DNA of 64,000 nucleotides. Origin: Macrococcus epidermidis. GTDB lineage: Bacteria > Bacillota > Bacilli > Staphylococcales > Staphylococcaceae. The DNA lies in assembly GCF_003259695.1 (NCBI RefSeq), contig NZ_PZJH01000007.1, positions 1 to 64,000 on the forward strand. Reading direction: 5' to 3'. Below are positions 17,069 to 25,229 of the stretch, piece by piece; the first letter of the stretch is position 1; each line of letters opens with the position of its first letter. Below the pieces are notes generated by a model. The model searched no databases. It was given only the letters and a program-made list of their open reading frames with translations, and had not been told where the DNA came from. The translations under genes and the position numbers were made by a program.

Positions 17069-17482
17069 TTATATAAATGATGAAAAAATAAACTGACTTT
17101 TTGTATGTCCGTATGGCTGTAATAGATCAATAAATGATTCGACTGCGCCCATATTTTCCAATCTAACCTTAAAAACAAAACATGCTTCTCCTGATACACG
17201 ATAACAAAATTCAACATTATCCTGTTCAGATATGAACTCCTTGAAATCTTTATATCTATTATTTTTAATGATAATTTCAATTAGAATCTCAACATCATAT
17301 CCTAACTTCTTATAATCAATATTAATCGTATAATCTTTTATTATTCCCTGCTCCTCCATTTTATTTATTCGTTCTCTTACCGCTGGAGCAGATAAATTCA
17401 CCTGTTTACTTAACTCATTAATCGTAATTCGGCTGTTCATTTCTAATGTATTTAATATTTTCTCATTAATTAAGTCTTCCAT
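17069..17482 (-). CDS. Lrp/AsnC-family transcriptional regulator
   Basis: A 137-residue Lrp-type regulator: winged helix at about 5-50 (ILNTLEMNSRITINELSKQV, LSAPAVRERI) and a C-terminal RAM domain (about 65-135) with VEFCYRVSGEACFVFKVRL. Lrp proteins bind amino acids or similar small effectors. It is divergent from the AhpD-like gene at 17585 across a 100-base AT-rich region that could hold its operator. GAGGTAA precedes the ATG at 17482. It is related to, but clearly different from, the regulator at 9584. Confidence 0.9.
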   Translation of the reverse strand: MEDLINEKILNTLEMNSRITINELSKQVNLSAPAVRERINKMEEQGIIKDYTINIDYKKLGYDVEILIEIIIKNNRYKDFKEFISEQDNVEFCYRVSGEACFVFKVRLENMGAVESFIDLLQPYGHTKSQFIFSSFI

Positions 17483-17584
17483 TTAAATTACCTCTTTTAT
17501 TAAAGCTCATATACTTTAATTCCTTATTTAATTTATTAATTCTTAATTATATCACGTATATTATTAATTCAAGGAGATGATAAT

Positions 17585-17998
17585 ATGACATTAATAAATT
17601 ATAGTAAGATAGGCGATACACCTTTCCAAAAATTATTAGGACACAATGAAATTATCCTTAACCCTTGGAATAACCTAGCAGACGTTTTAAGTGAAGACGG
17701 CGCATTGAGTAAAGAATTAAAAGAAGAATTAAGAAGAGTACTTGCGCAAGAAAATGGATGTCTTTACTGCAAAGCAAAGGGTAGACCTACTAATAAATTT
17801 CAAGACGAAAAATCTATACTTTGTATTGGTTTTGTAGAAGTGTACTTAAAAATGAAAGAAAATGTACCTGAATCTACTATTCAGTTATTAAAAGATTCAA
17901 TGACAAATGAAGAAATTATTGAATTAATTACTTTTACTTTATTCACTACAGCTCAACAGCATTTTGGATCGATATTAAAACTTACTGCTGAAGATTAA
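17585..17998 (+). CDS. Carboxymuconolactone decarboxylase/AhpD-like protein
   Basis: A 137-residue all-helical protein with the AhpD-type redox motif GCLYCKAKGR (two cysteines two residues apart) around residue 60. Family members are peroxidase-linked thiol reductants or decarboxylases. The His that usually follows the second Cys is replaced by Lys-Ala-Lys, so peroxidase activity is uncertain. CAAGGAGATG precedes the ATG. It is divergent from the Lrp gene, which probably regulates it. A terminator follows at 18011-18046. Confidence 0.75.
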   Translation: MTLINYSKIGDTPFQKLLGHNEIILNPWNNLADVLSEDGALSKELKEELRRVLAQENGCLYCKAKGRPTNKFQDEKSILCIGFVEVYLKMKENVPESTIQLLKDSMTNEEIIELITFTLFTTAQQHFGSILKLTAED

Positions 17999-18010
17999 AC
18001 ATCATACATC

Positions 18011-18046
18011 AAAAAGGTAACCACAAAAATACGGTTACCTCTTCTT
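18011..18046. terminator. Terminator between AhpD-like and isochorismatase genes
   Basis: The perfect 8-bp stem AGGTAACC / GGTTACCT has a T-rich tail on the plus strand and A-rich flank on the other side. It probably serves both convergent genes. Confidence 0.7.
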
Positions 18047-18546
18047 TAATCTATAAATTCAACAAATCTTTTGTCCCAAATCATTTCATAAAATTTTACT
18101 GATTCTTCAGGTGTCATAATATCATTGTAGTTGGTCGATGTCATGTTTCTTTTCATATATAATTTATATCCTAAACCATGTGCAAATTTCACCGTTGAAT
18201 CCACACAAAACGGTGTTTCAGCACCACAAATTTCAAGTGATTTCACTTCTAATTCCTCAAGTACTTGTTGAAGATTCGTATGATAGAACGCATTTGCATG
18301 CGTTTTATAAATATTATGTGTTCCTAAACTTTTTTTGATATCATCTACAACCTCAAAAGTCTTCGTACCTTGGACTAAATCCTCATCTTCGTGTTGTACA
18401 AATATAATTGGCTTATTTTCTTTATGATATGCTTCGATTACATTGTTAATTCTATCAACTAAACCTTCATAATCATATATTTTTCCATTTTCAAAACACA
18501 CACCGTTTTGCATATCAATTACTAATAAAGCATCTGCTTTTGTCAT
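18046..18546 (-). CDS. Isochorismatase-family cysteine hydrolase
   Basis: A 166-residue member of the isochorismatase-like fold. The catalytic triad is readable: Asp in LLVIDMQNG, Lys in NIYKTHANAF, Cys in ICGAETPFCVDST. The family includes nicotinamidases, N-carbamoyl hydrolases and others. The sequence does not fix the substrate. AGGTGG lies just upstream of the ATG at 18546. It is close in type to the dead gene at 10047, which also sits near an Lrp regulator. Confidence 0.87.
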   Translation of the reverse strand: MTKADALLVIDMQNGVCFENGKIYDYEGLVDRINNVIEAYHKENKPIIFVQHEDEDLVQGTKTFEVVDDIKKSLGTHNIYKTHANAFYHTNLQQVLEELEVKSLEICGAETPFCVDSTVKFAHGLGYKLYMKRNMTSTNYNDIMTPEESVKFYEMIWDKRFVEFID

Positions 18547-18570
18547 ATTAATCCACCTATCTCTGTAAAT

Positions 18571-19794
18571 TCATCTACTACTAGCTATCATCTCTCTTAA
18601 AGATTGCATTTGAAGTCCTTTCTCATCGAAATTTGATGCACTTAACCATTTCTCAAAACACATTTTTATATTTGGCCATTCATTATCAAGAATTGAATAC
18701 CAATTTGTGTCTCTATTACGACCTTTATAAACAATCGCCTGTCTAAAAGTCCCTTCAAAAGTAAAACCTAATCTTTCAGCTGCTTTCTTGGAAGGATCAT
18801 TTAAGCTATCACATTTCCACTCATACCTCCTGTAACATAACACTTCAAATACATATTTCATTAATAAATATTGTGCCTCAGTTGCAAGTACTGTTCTTTT
18901 CAAATTATTAGAGTATACAATACTCCCTACTTCTATAACTCTATTTTTAGGATCAATTCTCATAAGAGAAAAACACCCTACCACTTTATTCGATTTATTT
19001 TCAATGATAGACAAATAGTATGGATCATCTGAATTTAATAGACGTTCAAAAAACGATTTGAACGCTTCTTTACTCTCAAATCTGTCAAAAGACATATATG
19101 TCAAACTATCTTCAGATGACAAACTTCCATACACTTCAAAAAGATCTTCAAAGTGTGAAGGACTGATTCTTTCTATTCTTACACTCTCACCATTTAAAAC
19201 AGAAATATCAGGACGTGCACCTACTGTAAAATTGCTAACCGGTTCTCCAATGGGCTGGTTAAAATCATTGTATCTCATGCTCACATACACTCCTATAATA
19301 CCTATATAACACACTAATAAATCAAATGCTTTTTGACTACTGCCAAGTATTTTGAAAGCTGAAATATTAACATCATCAATACTTTCTAATATTATTGAAA
19401 ATGCTTTTTGCTCATTGTGCTTAATAATCAGCTTATCGTAGTCATGTTTAAATTTCATATCATCCGTATAATATTTTTTATTAATTGCTTCCCATTCTTC
19501 TTCTGACCACTCTGTTAAAAATAAAGCTTTATCTTGAGCTATTTCTTCTGGACTTAAAGATTCTTCTACATCTATATACTCATTAACGATATCGTCGTCA
19601 TTTACATGAAATAGTTTGTAAACATGATGTTCATCAATATCGTCATCATATATGTACTCTTCTTTACTCAAACTTTCCAGTGGAATTTCATATCCTCGTA
19701 AACGGTTCTTTATAAGGTCTATTATCGATTTAATATCTTTAGGTAAAGGTTTATAGTTCCCTATGTATCTTTGATACAGTCTATTGTAATCCAT
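18571..19794 (-). CDS. GNAT acetyltransferase fused to an unknown N-terminal domain
   Basis: A 407-residue frame. Residues from about 173 on (MRYNDFNQPIGEPV, SVRIERISPSHFEDLFEVYG, YRRYEWKCDSLNDPSKKAAE, RLGFTFEGTF) are a complete RimJ/RimL-type GNAT acetyltransferase, including the N-terminal arm such proteins have when they stand alone. Residues 1-170 are acidic and unrecognised. At the joint, an internal ATG (19278) has its own ribosome-binding site TAGGAGTG nine bases upstream. This suggests two genes joined by loss of a stop, or one message giving both long and short products. The start is ATG 19794 with GGAAGG upstream. Confidence 0.8.
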   Translation of the reverse strand: MDYNRLYQRYIGNYKPLPKDIKSIIDLIKNRLRGYEIPLESLSKEEYIYDDDIDEHHVYKLFHVNDDDIVNEYIDVEESLSPEEIAQDKALFLTEWSEEEWEAINKKYYTDDMKFKHDYDKLIIKHNEQKAFSIILESIDDVNISAFKILGSSQKAFDLLVCYIGIIGVYVSMRYNDFNQPIGEPVSNFTVGARPDISVLNGESVRIERISPSHFEDLFEVYGSLSSEDSLTYMSFDRFESKEAFKSFFERLLNSDDPYYLSIIENKSNKVVGCFSLMRIDPKNRVIEVGSIVYSNNLKRTVLATEAQYLLMKYVFEVLCYRRYEWKCDSLNDPSKKAAERLGFTFEGTFRQAIVYKGRNRDTNWYSILDNEWPNIKMCFEKWLSASNFDEKGLQMQSLREMIASSR

Positions 19795-19814
19795 GCACAT
19801 CACCTTCCACTATT

Positions 19815-19853
19815 ATTTATGATACGACTCAGCGTATCGGTTAAGAGTGAGGT
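19815..19853. repeat. SCC-end-like repeat, copy B
   Basis: It matches 16035-16073 over 39 bases with one difference, including the GATACGACTCAGCGTATC inverted repeat. It lies just upstream of the GNAT fusion gene and splits the island into a 3.8-kb and a 1.7-kb part. Confidence 0.75.
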
Positions 19854-19924
19854 AATTTATAAAATATTCGCCTATAAAGTTGAGGTTTACAGTTCAACTT
19901 TATAGGCGTAATTCACTAGAACAC

Positions 19925-20293
19925 TTATTTTAATTCCATGAATTCTAATCTATTTCCAAAAGGATCATATAAAAATATTCTTTTTGCGTGTGGCAATAAA
20001 TCGTCTTTAATAAAATCATAGCCCTTTTTATTTAATAAAGCTGTTAAAGTTTCTAAATTCTTTACTATAAATGCTGGATGCGCCTTATTTGCAGAACGAA
20101 AATCATCTTCTACACCGTAATGTAGCTGTTGATTTCTCCCAATTTCAAACCATGCACCACCTCTACTCTTAAGAGTGTCTGGTTTTTCGATATGCTTAAA
20201 TCCTAAAACTCCCTCATAAAATTCAATTGCAATTGTATCTTTGCCTTTTGGACCTGCCACTTGTACATGGTCTAATCCATTATAATTATCCAT
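19925..20293 (-). CDS. VOC-family (glyoxalase fold) protein
   Basis: A 122-residue VOC protein with the pattern NGLDHVQVAGP at the start, WFEIGRNQQLHYGV in the middle and IFLYDPFGNRLEFMELK at the end. The residues expected to bind metal (His in GLDHVQV, His in QLHYGV, Glu in RLEFME) are all present, so a metal-dependent lyase or dioxygenase activity is plausible. The ribosome-binding site GGGGGTATG precedes the ATG at 20293. It is monocistronic and on the same strand as the deaminase-like gene upstream, but a terminator separates them. Confidence 0.85.
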   Translation of the reverse strand: MDNYNGLDHVQVAGPKGKDTIAIEFYEGVLGFKHIEKPDTLKSRGGAWFEIGRNQQLHYGVEDDFRSANKAHPAFIVKNLETLTALLNKKGYDFIKDDLLPHAKRIFLYDPFGNRLEFMELK

Positions 20294-20380
20294 TTATCAT
20301 ACCCCCAAGTTATTCATAGCTATATATTATCACTTAACTTTTGAGAGTAATAATACTTTAAATTTATTACTGATTATAAG

Positions 20381-20412
20381 AAAAAGCATTACTCAAAACG
20401 AGCAATGCTTAA
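20381..20412 (-). terminator. Terminator of the GNAT/deaminase operon
   Basis: Read on the minus strand, AAGCATT..CTC pairs with GAG.AATGCTT around GTTTT, and TTTCTT follows. Confidence 0.7.
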
Positions 20413-20443
20413 CTCCTTACTTTTCTACACTGTCCTTTAGGTT

Positions 20444-20866
20444 TTATAAGTACTCTTTATATTCGATATCATCATATGCATTTGTCCAGTGGAACGGCTG
20501 TAACTCTTTTAATGTCTTATATTCTAAATTGCTACTATCATTAGTGACAGCCACCTTAACATTGTTACCCCAATAAAGTAATCTTTCTTGGCATATACCA
20601 CATGGTGTTAACACTTTAAATTCACTATTCTCATCATCTCTTACTACACAGATACTATGTGTAATAATATCATCAAATTTATGAGCTTCTAAAATTGCAC
20701 CTGTTTCAATACATAATTCTGTTGAAGCATTTATAACCTCGGGAGCAACTGAAATATAAATTTCACCTTTCTTGGAATACATCGCTGCAGCACCTCCCCA
20801 TCCTTTAGGGAAACGTTTAATAATAAAAGATTTAGCTTCATCAAATAATTTTTGTTCGATACTCAT
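20444..20866 (-). CDS. Cytidine/blasticidin-S deaminase-like protein
   Basis: A 140-residue zinc deaminase-fold protein. The zinc signature TPCGICQERL (PCxxCxE) is intact. The first ligand motif reads STELCIETGAI, with Cys in place of the usual His/Cys-Ala-Glu and the proton-shuttling Glu kept, as in blasticidin-S-deaminase-like members. The substrate is unknown; free cytidine or a nucleoside drug are options. GGAGAG precedes the ATG, and the start overlaps the GNAT stop (ATGA), so the two are translationally coupled. Confidence 0.82.
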   Translation of the reverse strand: MSIEQKLFDEAKSFIIKRFPKGWGGAAAMYSKKGEIYISVAPEVINASTELCIETGAILEAHKFDDIITHSICVVRDDENSEFKVLTPCGICQERLLYWGNNVKVAVTNDSSNLEYKTLKELQPFHWTNAYDDIEYKEYL

Positions 20867-21381
20867 ATTATACTCTCCTTTTCTTTGATAGCTATTTGAA
20901 CAATATGTTGTAACCCGTTCTTTTCAAATACTTTATGTTTCTTCATCCCAATTTTTGATGCTACTTTTTGAGATGGTAAATTATTTATAGTTGAATATGA
21001 ATATATTTGTTCAAACCCTAATACATCAAAAGCATACTCCATACATGCTTTTGCCGCTTCTGACGCATAACCTTTATTACAGTATTCTTTAATAATATGA
21101 AATCCAATCTCAGGTAGTACTTCTCCATCAATATTTTGCATCGTTATACCACAGTCACCTAAAAAAGTCCCATCCTCCTTCAGAATAACCGCCCATAGAC
21201 CACAATTATATATAGCATAATTTTCGATATTCCACTTAATCCATTCTTCAATCTCATGCTCATTAAACGGATGATCGTAAAATTGCATAGATTCAGAATC
21301 AGATAATACTTTAGAAAGAGAGAATTTATCTTCTGTTCGTAATTCTCTTAAAATCATACGTTCTGTTTCTAGTATAGTCAT
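20863..21381 (-). CDS. GNAT-family N-acetyltransferase (RimJ/RimL type)
   Basis: A 172-residue acetyltransferase starting with the typical TERMILRELRTED and carrying GYASEAAKACMEYAF, the acetyl-CoA pyrophosphate-binding loop. FEQIYSYSTINNLPSQKVAS and KIGMKKHKVF follow. Such proteins acetylate amino groups of proteins, antibiotics or small molecules. The target is not evident. It is first of a two-gene operon with the deaminase-like gene, both of types known for drug modification. GAGAGTGAG precedes the ATG at 21381. Confidence 0.87.
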   Translation of the reverse strand: MTILETERMILRELRTEDKFSLSKVLSDSESMQFYDHPFNEHEIEEWIKWNIENYAIYNCGLWAVILKEDGTFLGDCGITMQNIDGEVLPEIGFHIIKEYCNKGYASEAAKACMEYAFDVLGFEQIYSYSTINNLPSQKVASKIGMKKHKVFEKNGLQHIVQIAIKEKESII

Positions 21382-21454
21382 AAAAATCTCACTCTCTATT
21401 TCAATAATTTATGTAAAGTGTACTTAAAAAAACGTTAAAGAAGATTGTTAAAAA

Positions 21455-21492
21455 CCTCATTATTTATGATAAGCATGAGTGTATCTCAAAAG
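21455..21492. repeat. SCC-end-like repeat, copy D, near rlmH
   Basis: It contains ATTTATGATAAGCATGAG and TGTATCTC, aligned with the repeats at 16035 and 19815 but more diverged. GATAAGCATGAGTGTATC corresponds to the inverted repeat in those copies. It lies about 10 bases from the rlmH-side attachment region. Confidence 0.65.
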
Positions 21493-21499
21493 ACTGCGG

Positions 21500-21533
21500 T
21501 ATTTTCTAGAAAAAAACCGCATCATTTGTGATA
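21500..21533. repeat. SCC attachment site in the 3' end of rlmH
   Basis: The last codons of rlmH and the bases after its stop read, on the minus strand, TATCACAAATGATGCGG. This matches the chromosomal site used by SCC serine recombinases. The direct partner is at 16010-16044. Confidence 0.88.
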
Positions 21534-22001
21534 ACTTTCCCCCCTAATAATCCTAAACGCTCTATACACTTGCTCAAGTAGAATGACTTTCATCATTTGG
21601 TGTGGGAAGGTCATCTTGCTGAATGATAGGGCGTAGTTTGATCTGTCCAGCACGCTTTGGTGTAGTCCGTTTGATCCTCCAATGATGAATGTCAGATGGC
21701 TTTTTCCGGTATTCATTTTTTGTTCGATGTCTTTAGATAGTTGCAATGAGTCTAGTTGCTTTCCTAATATCTCAAGTGTATACACGAAGCTATCGTCTTT
21801 TATTTTTGATAATATACGCTGTGCTTCTTTTTCCTTCGCAATTTCAATATCTTTTTCACTCATGTTATCAAAGTCTTTTTCATCTGCGACTTCTATCAGT
21901 TCCATTTTTGTATAGGCACCTAATCTTTTCACATACTCATCTACTGCCATTTTCCAGTATTTTTCTTTCAATTTACCCACAGTTATAATTGTTATTTTCA
22001 T
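21522..22001 (-). CDS. rlmH: 23S rRNA (pseudouridine1915-N3)-methyltransferase RlmH
   Basis: A 159-residue SPOUT methyltransferase, the orfX of staphylococci. It methylates pseudouridine 1915 in helix 69 of 23S rRNA. It has the start [15 protein letters not shown], the cofactor-binding knot FIIGGSNGL and the end [11 protein letters not shown]. Its length equals that of the staphylococcal protein. The 3' end is the SCC integration site and is intact here. It marks the border between accessory DNA on the left and core genes on the right. Confidence 0.97.
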   Translation of the reverse strand: MKITIITVGKLKEKYWKMAVDEYVKRLGAYTKMELIEVADEKDFDNMSEKDIEIAKEKEAQRILSKIKDDSFVYTLEILGKQLDSLQLSKDIEQKMNTGKSHLTFIIGGSNGLHQSVLDRSNYALSFSKMTFPHQMMKVILLEQVYRAFRIIRGESYHK

Positions 22002-22033
22002 TTTTATTCATTCCTTTTATAAAGTTATCCTAG

Positions 22034-22250
22034 TTATCCACAAGTTACTCACATATGCACATTTCACAACCCTATTATAATCATATTTTCATCATTAATA
22101 ATAGCAAATGTAACATTTTACTCTGTATAAAAATAAAAAAAGATGCCCATTTTACCGGACATCTTTATACATTGTGTATAAATCGGTACTTATCCACAAA
22201 GTTATCCCTAGTTATACACATTTTTTCGTGAATAACCTGACTTATCCACT
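22034..22250. promoter_or_regulatory. DnaA-box cluster between rlmH and walJ
   Basis: TTATCCACA at 22034-22042 and 22190-22198, TTATACACA at 22212-22220 and TTATCCACT at 22242-22250 are four DnaA-box-like 9-mers on one strand in a gene-free stretch of 300 bases. The rest of the stretch holds the terminator at 22134-22167. Confidence 0.6.
22134..22167 (-). terminator. Terminator of the walRKHIJ operon
   Basis: Read on the minus strand, AAAGATGTCCGG pairs with the GGGCATCTTT arm and is followed by TTTTTATTTTT. It lies 135 bases beyond the walJ stop. Confidence 0.75.
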
Positions 22251-22300
22251 TGTTAATAATTTATTTACTCGATATTTTTATTTAGTTTGATATATTACCA

Positions 22301-23104
22301 CTAAATTTCATATATTTTCGTCGGTACTGCTTTATCTGTATCATGTATCATCACTTCATTCACTGTATCGATATCATGTTTATTCAGCACCTGCTCAACA
22401 CTCATACGCGCTAAGTCTTTCATATTGTTATCTTGTGATAGATGCGATAGATAGATACGTTTCGTACTTCCTGTAATCACATCTCTCATCGCATACGCCG
22501 CATCTTCATTGGATACATGTCCCATATCACTTAATATACGTTGTTTCGTACTCCATGGATAGCGTCCCATGCGTAGCATATCTACGTCATGATTACTTTC
22601 AAATACGAAACAGTCTGATCCATGTATCATACCTTTCATACGGTCTGATACGTACCCTGTGTCTGTAATCACCGTTAACTTTTTATAGTTATTATTGAAG
22701 ATATAGAACTGTGGATCTACCGCATCATGCGAAACATTAAATGATTCAATATCCATTCCTGCTAATGTCTTAATTTCATATGGATTAAAAATGAATTTCT
22801 GCTCATCGGGTATTTTTCCATCAGCACGATTAATGCGTTCCCACGTCTTTTCATTCGCATATATCGGTAACTTATATTTTCTTGCAAGCACACCTAATCC
22901 TTTAATATGATCGATATGTTCATGCGTCACAAGTATCCCATTTAAATCTTCTATTTTACGGCCGATTTGTTCAAACAAACCTTCCATCTTCTTGCCTGTT
23001 AGTCCTGCATCGACGAGTAGCGATCCTTTCTCACTTTCAACGTACACTGCATTCCCCGTACTACCACTTGCTAGTACTGACATATTAATCATCAAATCAC
23101 TCAC
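22301..23104 (-). CDS. walJ: MBL-fold metallohydrolase WalJ (YycJ)
   Basis: A 267-residue metallo-beta-lactamase-fold nuclease-like protein. The zinc motif [10 protein letters not shown] is at about residue 60; later ligands lie in [18 protein letters not shown] and [10 protein letters not shown]. It is the last gene of the walRKHIJ operon, as in most Firmicutes. YycJ has been linked to coordination of cell division with DNA replication and to mismatch repair. It starts five bases after the walI stop. Confidence 0.95.
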   Translation of the reverse strand: MSDLMINMSVLASGSTGNAVYVESEKGSLLVDAGLTGKKMEGLFEQIGRKIEDLNGILVTHEHIDHIKGLGVLARKYKLPIYANEKTWERINRADGKIPDEQKFIFNPYEIKTLAGMDIESFNVSHDAVDPQFYIFNNNYKKLTVITDTGYVSDRMKGMIHGSDCFVFESNHDVDMLRMGRYPWSTKQRILSDMGHVSNEDAAYAMRDVITGSTKRIYLSHLSQDNNMKDLARMSVEQVLNKHDIDTVNEVMIHDTDKAVPTKIYEI

Positions 23105-23109
23105 TTAAT

Positions 23110-23901
23110 TTACAATATTGGTTGCTCTGGATTCACAGCATCTACATAATAAGTAGTCGACGTACCATTTGCTTTTCGTACAGCGATTTGCCATGTTGGC
23201 TTCAGCACTTGTCCACGTATTTCTCGTACGATTGAATAGTATCCAAGCCTCACTGATGTCACTGTATCGCCACGTTCTAAAGCTGTTTTATAGTACAATA
23301 CTTCAATCGCTTCTTTCGCTGGAATCACTTTTTTCTTTTCGTTATTCTTTCCTAGTCCTTCTTGTATATCTTTAAGATAGGTTTGTTTATAAGTTGTCAC
23401 TTCATTATTATCATTATATCGAAATGCGAGCTGTGCTTTATCATTATTTAGAATCGGGTACTTGCCATATACTTGATCAAAGTAAAGAGTATGTTTTTTT
23501 CTATCTATGCCACTAAGTGTATATTCTTTTCCTTTATCTATTTCAATATTGATATACTCTTTTAAGCCACTAATTATCGCTCTTTCTTCGATTTTAGATA
23601 ATTTAATTTTAGGTTTGACTTCACTAGTTACGACTGTTTTTAATTCATCGCTTTTTTTATCAAAGTCAGCTGAGTTTTCTGTAAATCCAGCACTCTTTGC
23701 AGACATAATATTCATCATCACATGCTTAGCAGAAGGTAGTTCTGGTAACTTGATACCTTCTTTATCAAAATCAATACGTTCTGATTTAGCATCTTCAACA
23801 ATATTTGCGCGTTGAACTTTCTCATGATAGATAAAGCCTAGAGCAATATTGATAATCAGGAATACAAAGATAAATAACGATGTGGCATGTTTCCAATCCA
23901 T
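23110..23901 (-). CDS. walI: WalKR regulatory protein WalI (YycI)
   Basis: A 263-residue protein with one N-terminal membrane anchor (about 8-24, SLFIFVFLIINIALGF) and an extracytoplasmic YycI domain ending QIAVRKANGTSTTYYVDAVN. With WalH it modulates the WalK kinase through membrane-segment contacts: it inhibits in Bacillus and activates in Staphylococcus aureus. Its start overlaps the walH stop by one base. Its length is normal for the family. Confidence 0.95.
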   Translation of the reverse strand: MDWKHATSLFIFVFLIINIALGFIYHEKVQRANIVEDAKSERIDFDKEGIKLPELPSAKHVMMNIMSAKSAGFTENSADFDKKSDELKTVVTSEVKPKIKLSKIEERAIISGLKEYINIEIDKGKEYTLSGIDRKKHTLYFDQVYGKYPILNNDKAQLAFRYNDNNEVTTYKQTYLKDIQEGLGKNNEKKKVIPAKEAIEVLYYKTALERGDTVTSVRLGYYSIVREIRGQVLKPTWQIAVRKANGTSTTYYVDAVNPEQPIL

Positions 23902-25229
23902 TATTTCAGCCTCCCATTATCATACTCTTTCCATTCATCATTATATTTAATAAACCATGCAGGTTTAAATGATAACGTTGATTGAATGGTTTCTTCATCT
24001 GAGCGTTCCATATTATAACCAATCATCATGTTCGATACACGTTCAAATTGATAATGTTTATTCGATGCTAATGCAAAACGTACTTCTTCAGCTGTCGGGA
24101 GTTGTTTAACTTTTTGCTTTGCTGGTACTGCTACGCTTGTTGTATACAGTCCACGTTTATATTCATAAATGTTATCGTCTCCCCAAATAATATCTATCTC
24201 AGATAAATCACGACGATTGAATACCGGGTATCCTTTGAAGAACATTTGATATTTAATTGCACTATCCGCATGCCTTACGCCAAAATAACGATAGTCATCC
24301 GTAAATCCGCGATGTTCACTAATAAAATTAAATGAATTAATCAAGTTATTCATCGGATTTGGTTTCCCATGATCGACTTCTGATAAATTATTAAATTTAT
24401 AGTTTTCATTATTCGTCATCTTTACAATACCTGTGTTTGAATTGTAAGTTTTAGAACGATTGTTGTCCGAACGTTCAATAATACTATTTTTATCGCCGAG
24501 TACCGCTTTGTTAATGTCATCTACATTAATATTATCTGCCAGGTAGCTGTATGCTTGCGTTTGTTTCGGCTTTTCCGGTACATATAAACTTGTTAATTCA
24601 TCAGTTGTTCTTTCATTTGTAATAACACCTGTATAACTCTCCATCGATTTACGAGATGATTTTACTAATGTGTTAAATGCTTTACTAGAACCATTTGTTT
24701 CAATTTCTAACATACGATTATCATTTGTCATCATGTAAAGAATGATATTTTGTTGTTTATGACTATCAATAATAATGCGTTTAAATTGCGCGTTACTATC
24801 ACCTTTTACTGTATTGTCTAAAATATCTGTTAAATACATGGCAACAGGTAATTCACCAGCATAATCTAAAATAACAAATTTATCTTTTAAAGATTTAGAC
24901 ATATATGAAATACCTTGATTTTTATCACTAATGTCAGAAACTTTTAAACTTGAAATGCGTTTAACAAATTCAAGTAACATATCCTTATCTGTTGTGCCAT
25001 ATATATTATTATCTGAATATACAACGACTTGATAGGGTAGAAAGATACTGTTGATATCATCTACATTTTTTGGACTAAGTGCTGTATTTGTTTTAGTAAT
25101 AGACGTTTCGATATTTGCAAGGTTCGGTCTAAAGTTCCATATTTTATAGGTCAACACTATACTAGATATCACGAGTGTTAACAGAATAATCCCTTTTAAG
25201 ATACTCTTAAACATCCCAATCACCGTCAT
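23901..25229 (-). CDS. walH: WalKR regulatory protein WalH (YycH)
   Basis: A 442-residue YycH-family protein: one N-terminal membrane segment (about 10-27, [20 protein letters not shown]) and a large extracytoplasmic part. With WalI it forms a membrane complex that tunes WalK. The frame overlaps the end of walK by 23 bases. An alternative ATG five codons inside (25214) begins MFKSILKG and may be the true start, as GGTGATTGGG lies directly before it. The rest of the protein is unaffected. Confidence 0.94.
   Translation of the reverse strand: MTVIGMFKSILKGIILLTLVISSIVLTYKIWNFRPNLANIETSITKTNTALSPKNVDDINSIFLPYQVVVYSDNNIYGTTDKDMLLEFVKRISSLKVSDISDKNQGISYMSKSLKDKFVILDYAGELPVAMYLTDILDNTVKGDSNAQFKRIIIDSHKQQNIILYMMTNDNRMLEIETNGSSKAFNTLVKSSRKSMESYTGVITNERTTDELTSLYVPEKPKQTQAYSYLADNINVDDINKAVLGDKNSIIERSDNNRSKTYNSNTGIVKMTNNENYKFNNLSEVDHGKPNPMNNLINSFNFISEHRGFTDDYRYFGVRHADSAIKYQMFFKGYPVFNRRDLSEIDIIWGDDNIYEYKRGLYTTSVAVPAKQKVKQLPTAEEVRFALASNKHYQFERVSNMMIGYNMERSDEETIQSTLSFKPAWFIKYNDEWKEYDNGRLK

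Noticed and set aside
16045-21500. Search for ccr recombinase or mec genes in the SCC-type island
   Set aside because: No serine recombinase catalytic motif or penicillin-binding-protein gene is encoded in this stretch, so it cannot be called an autonomous SCC or SCCmec.
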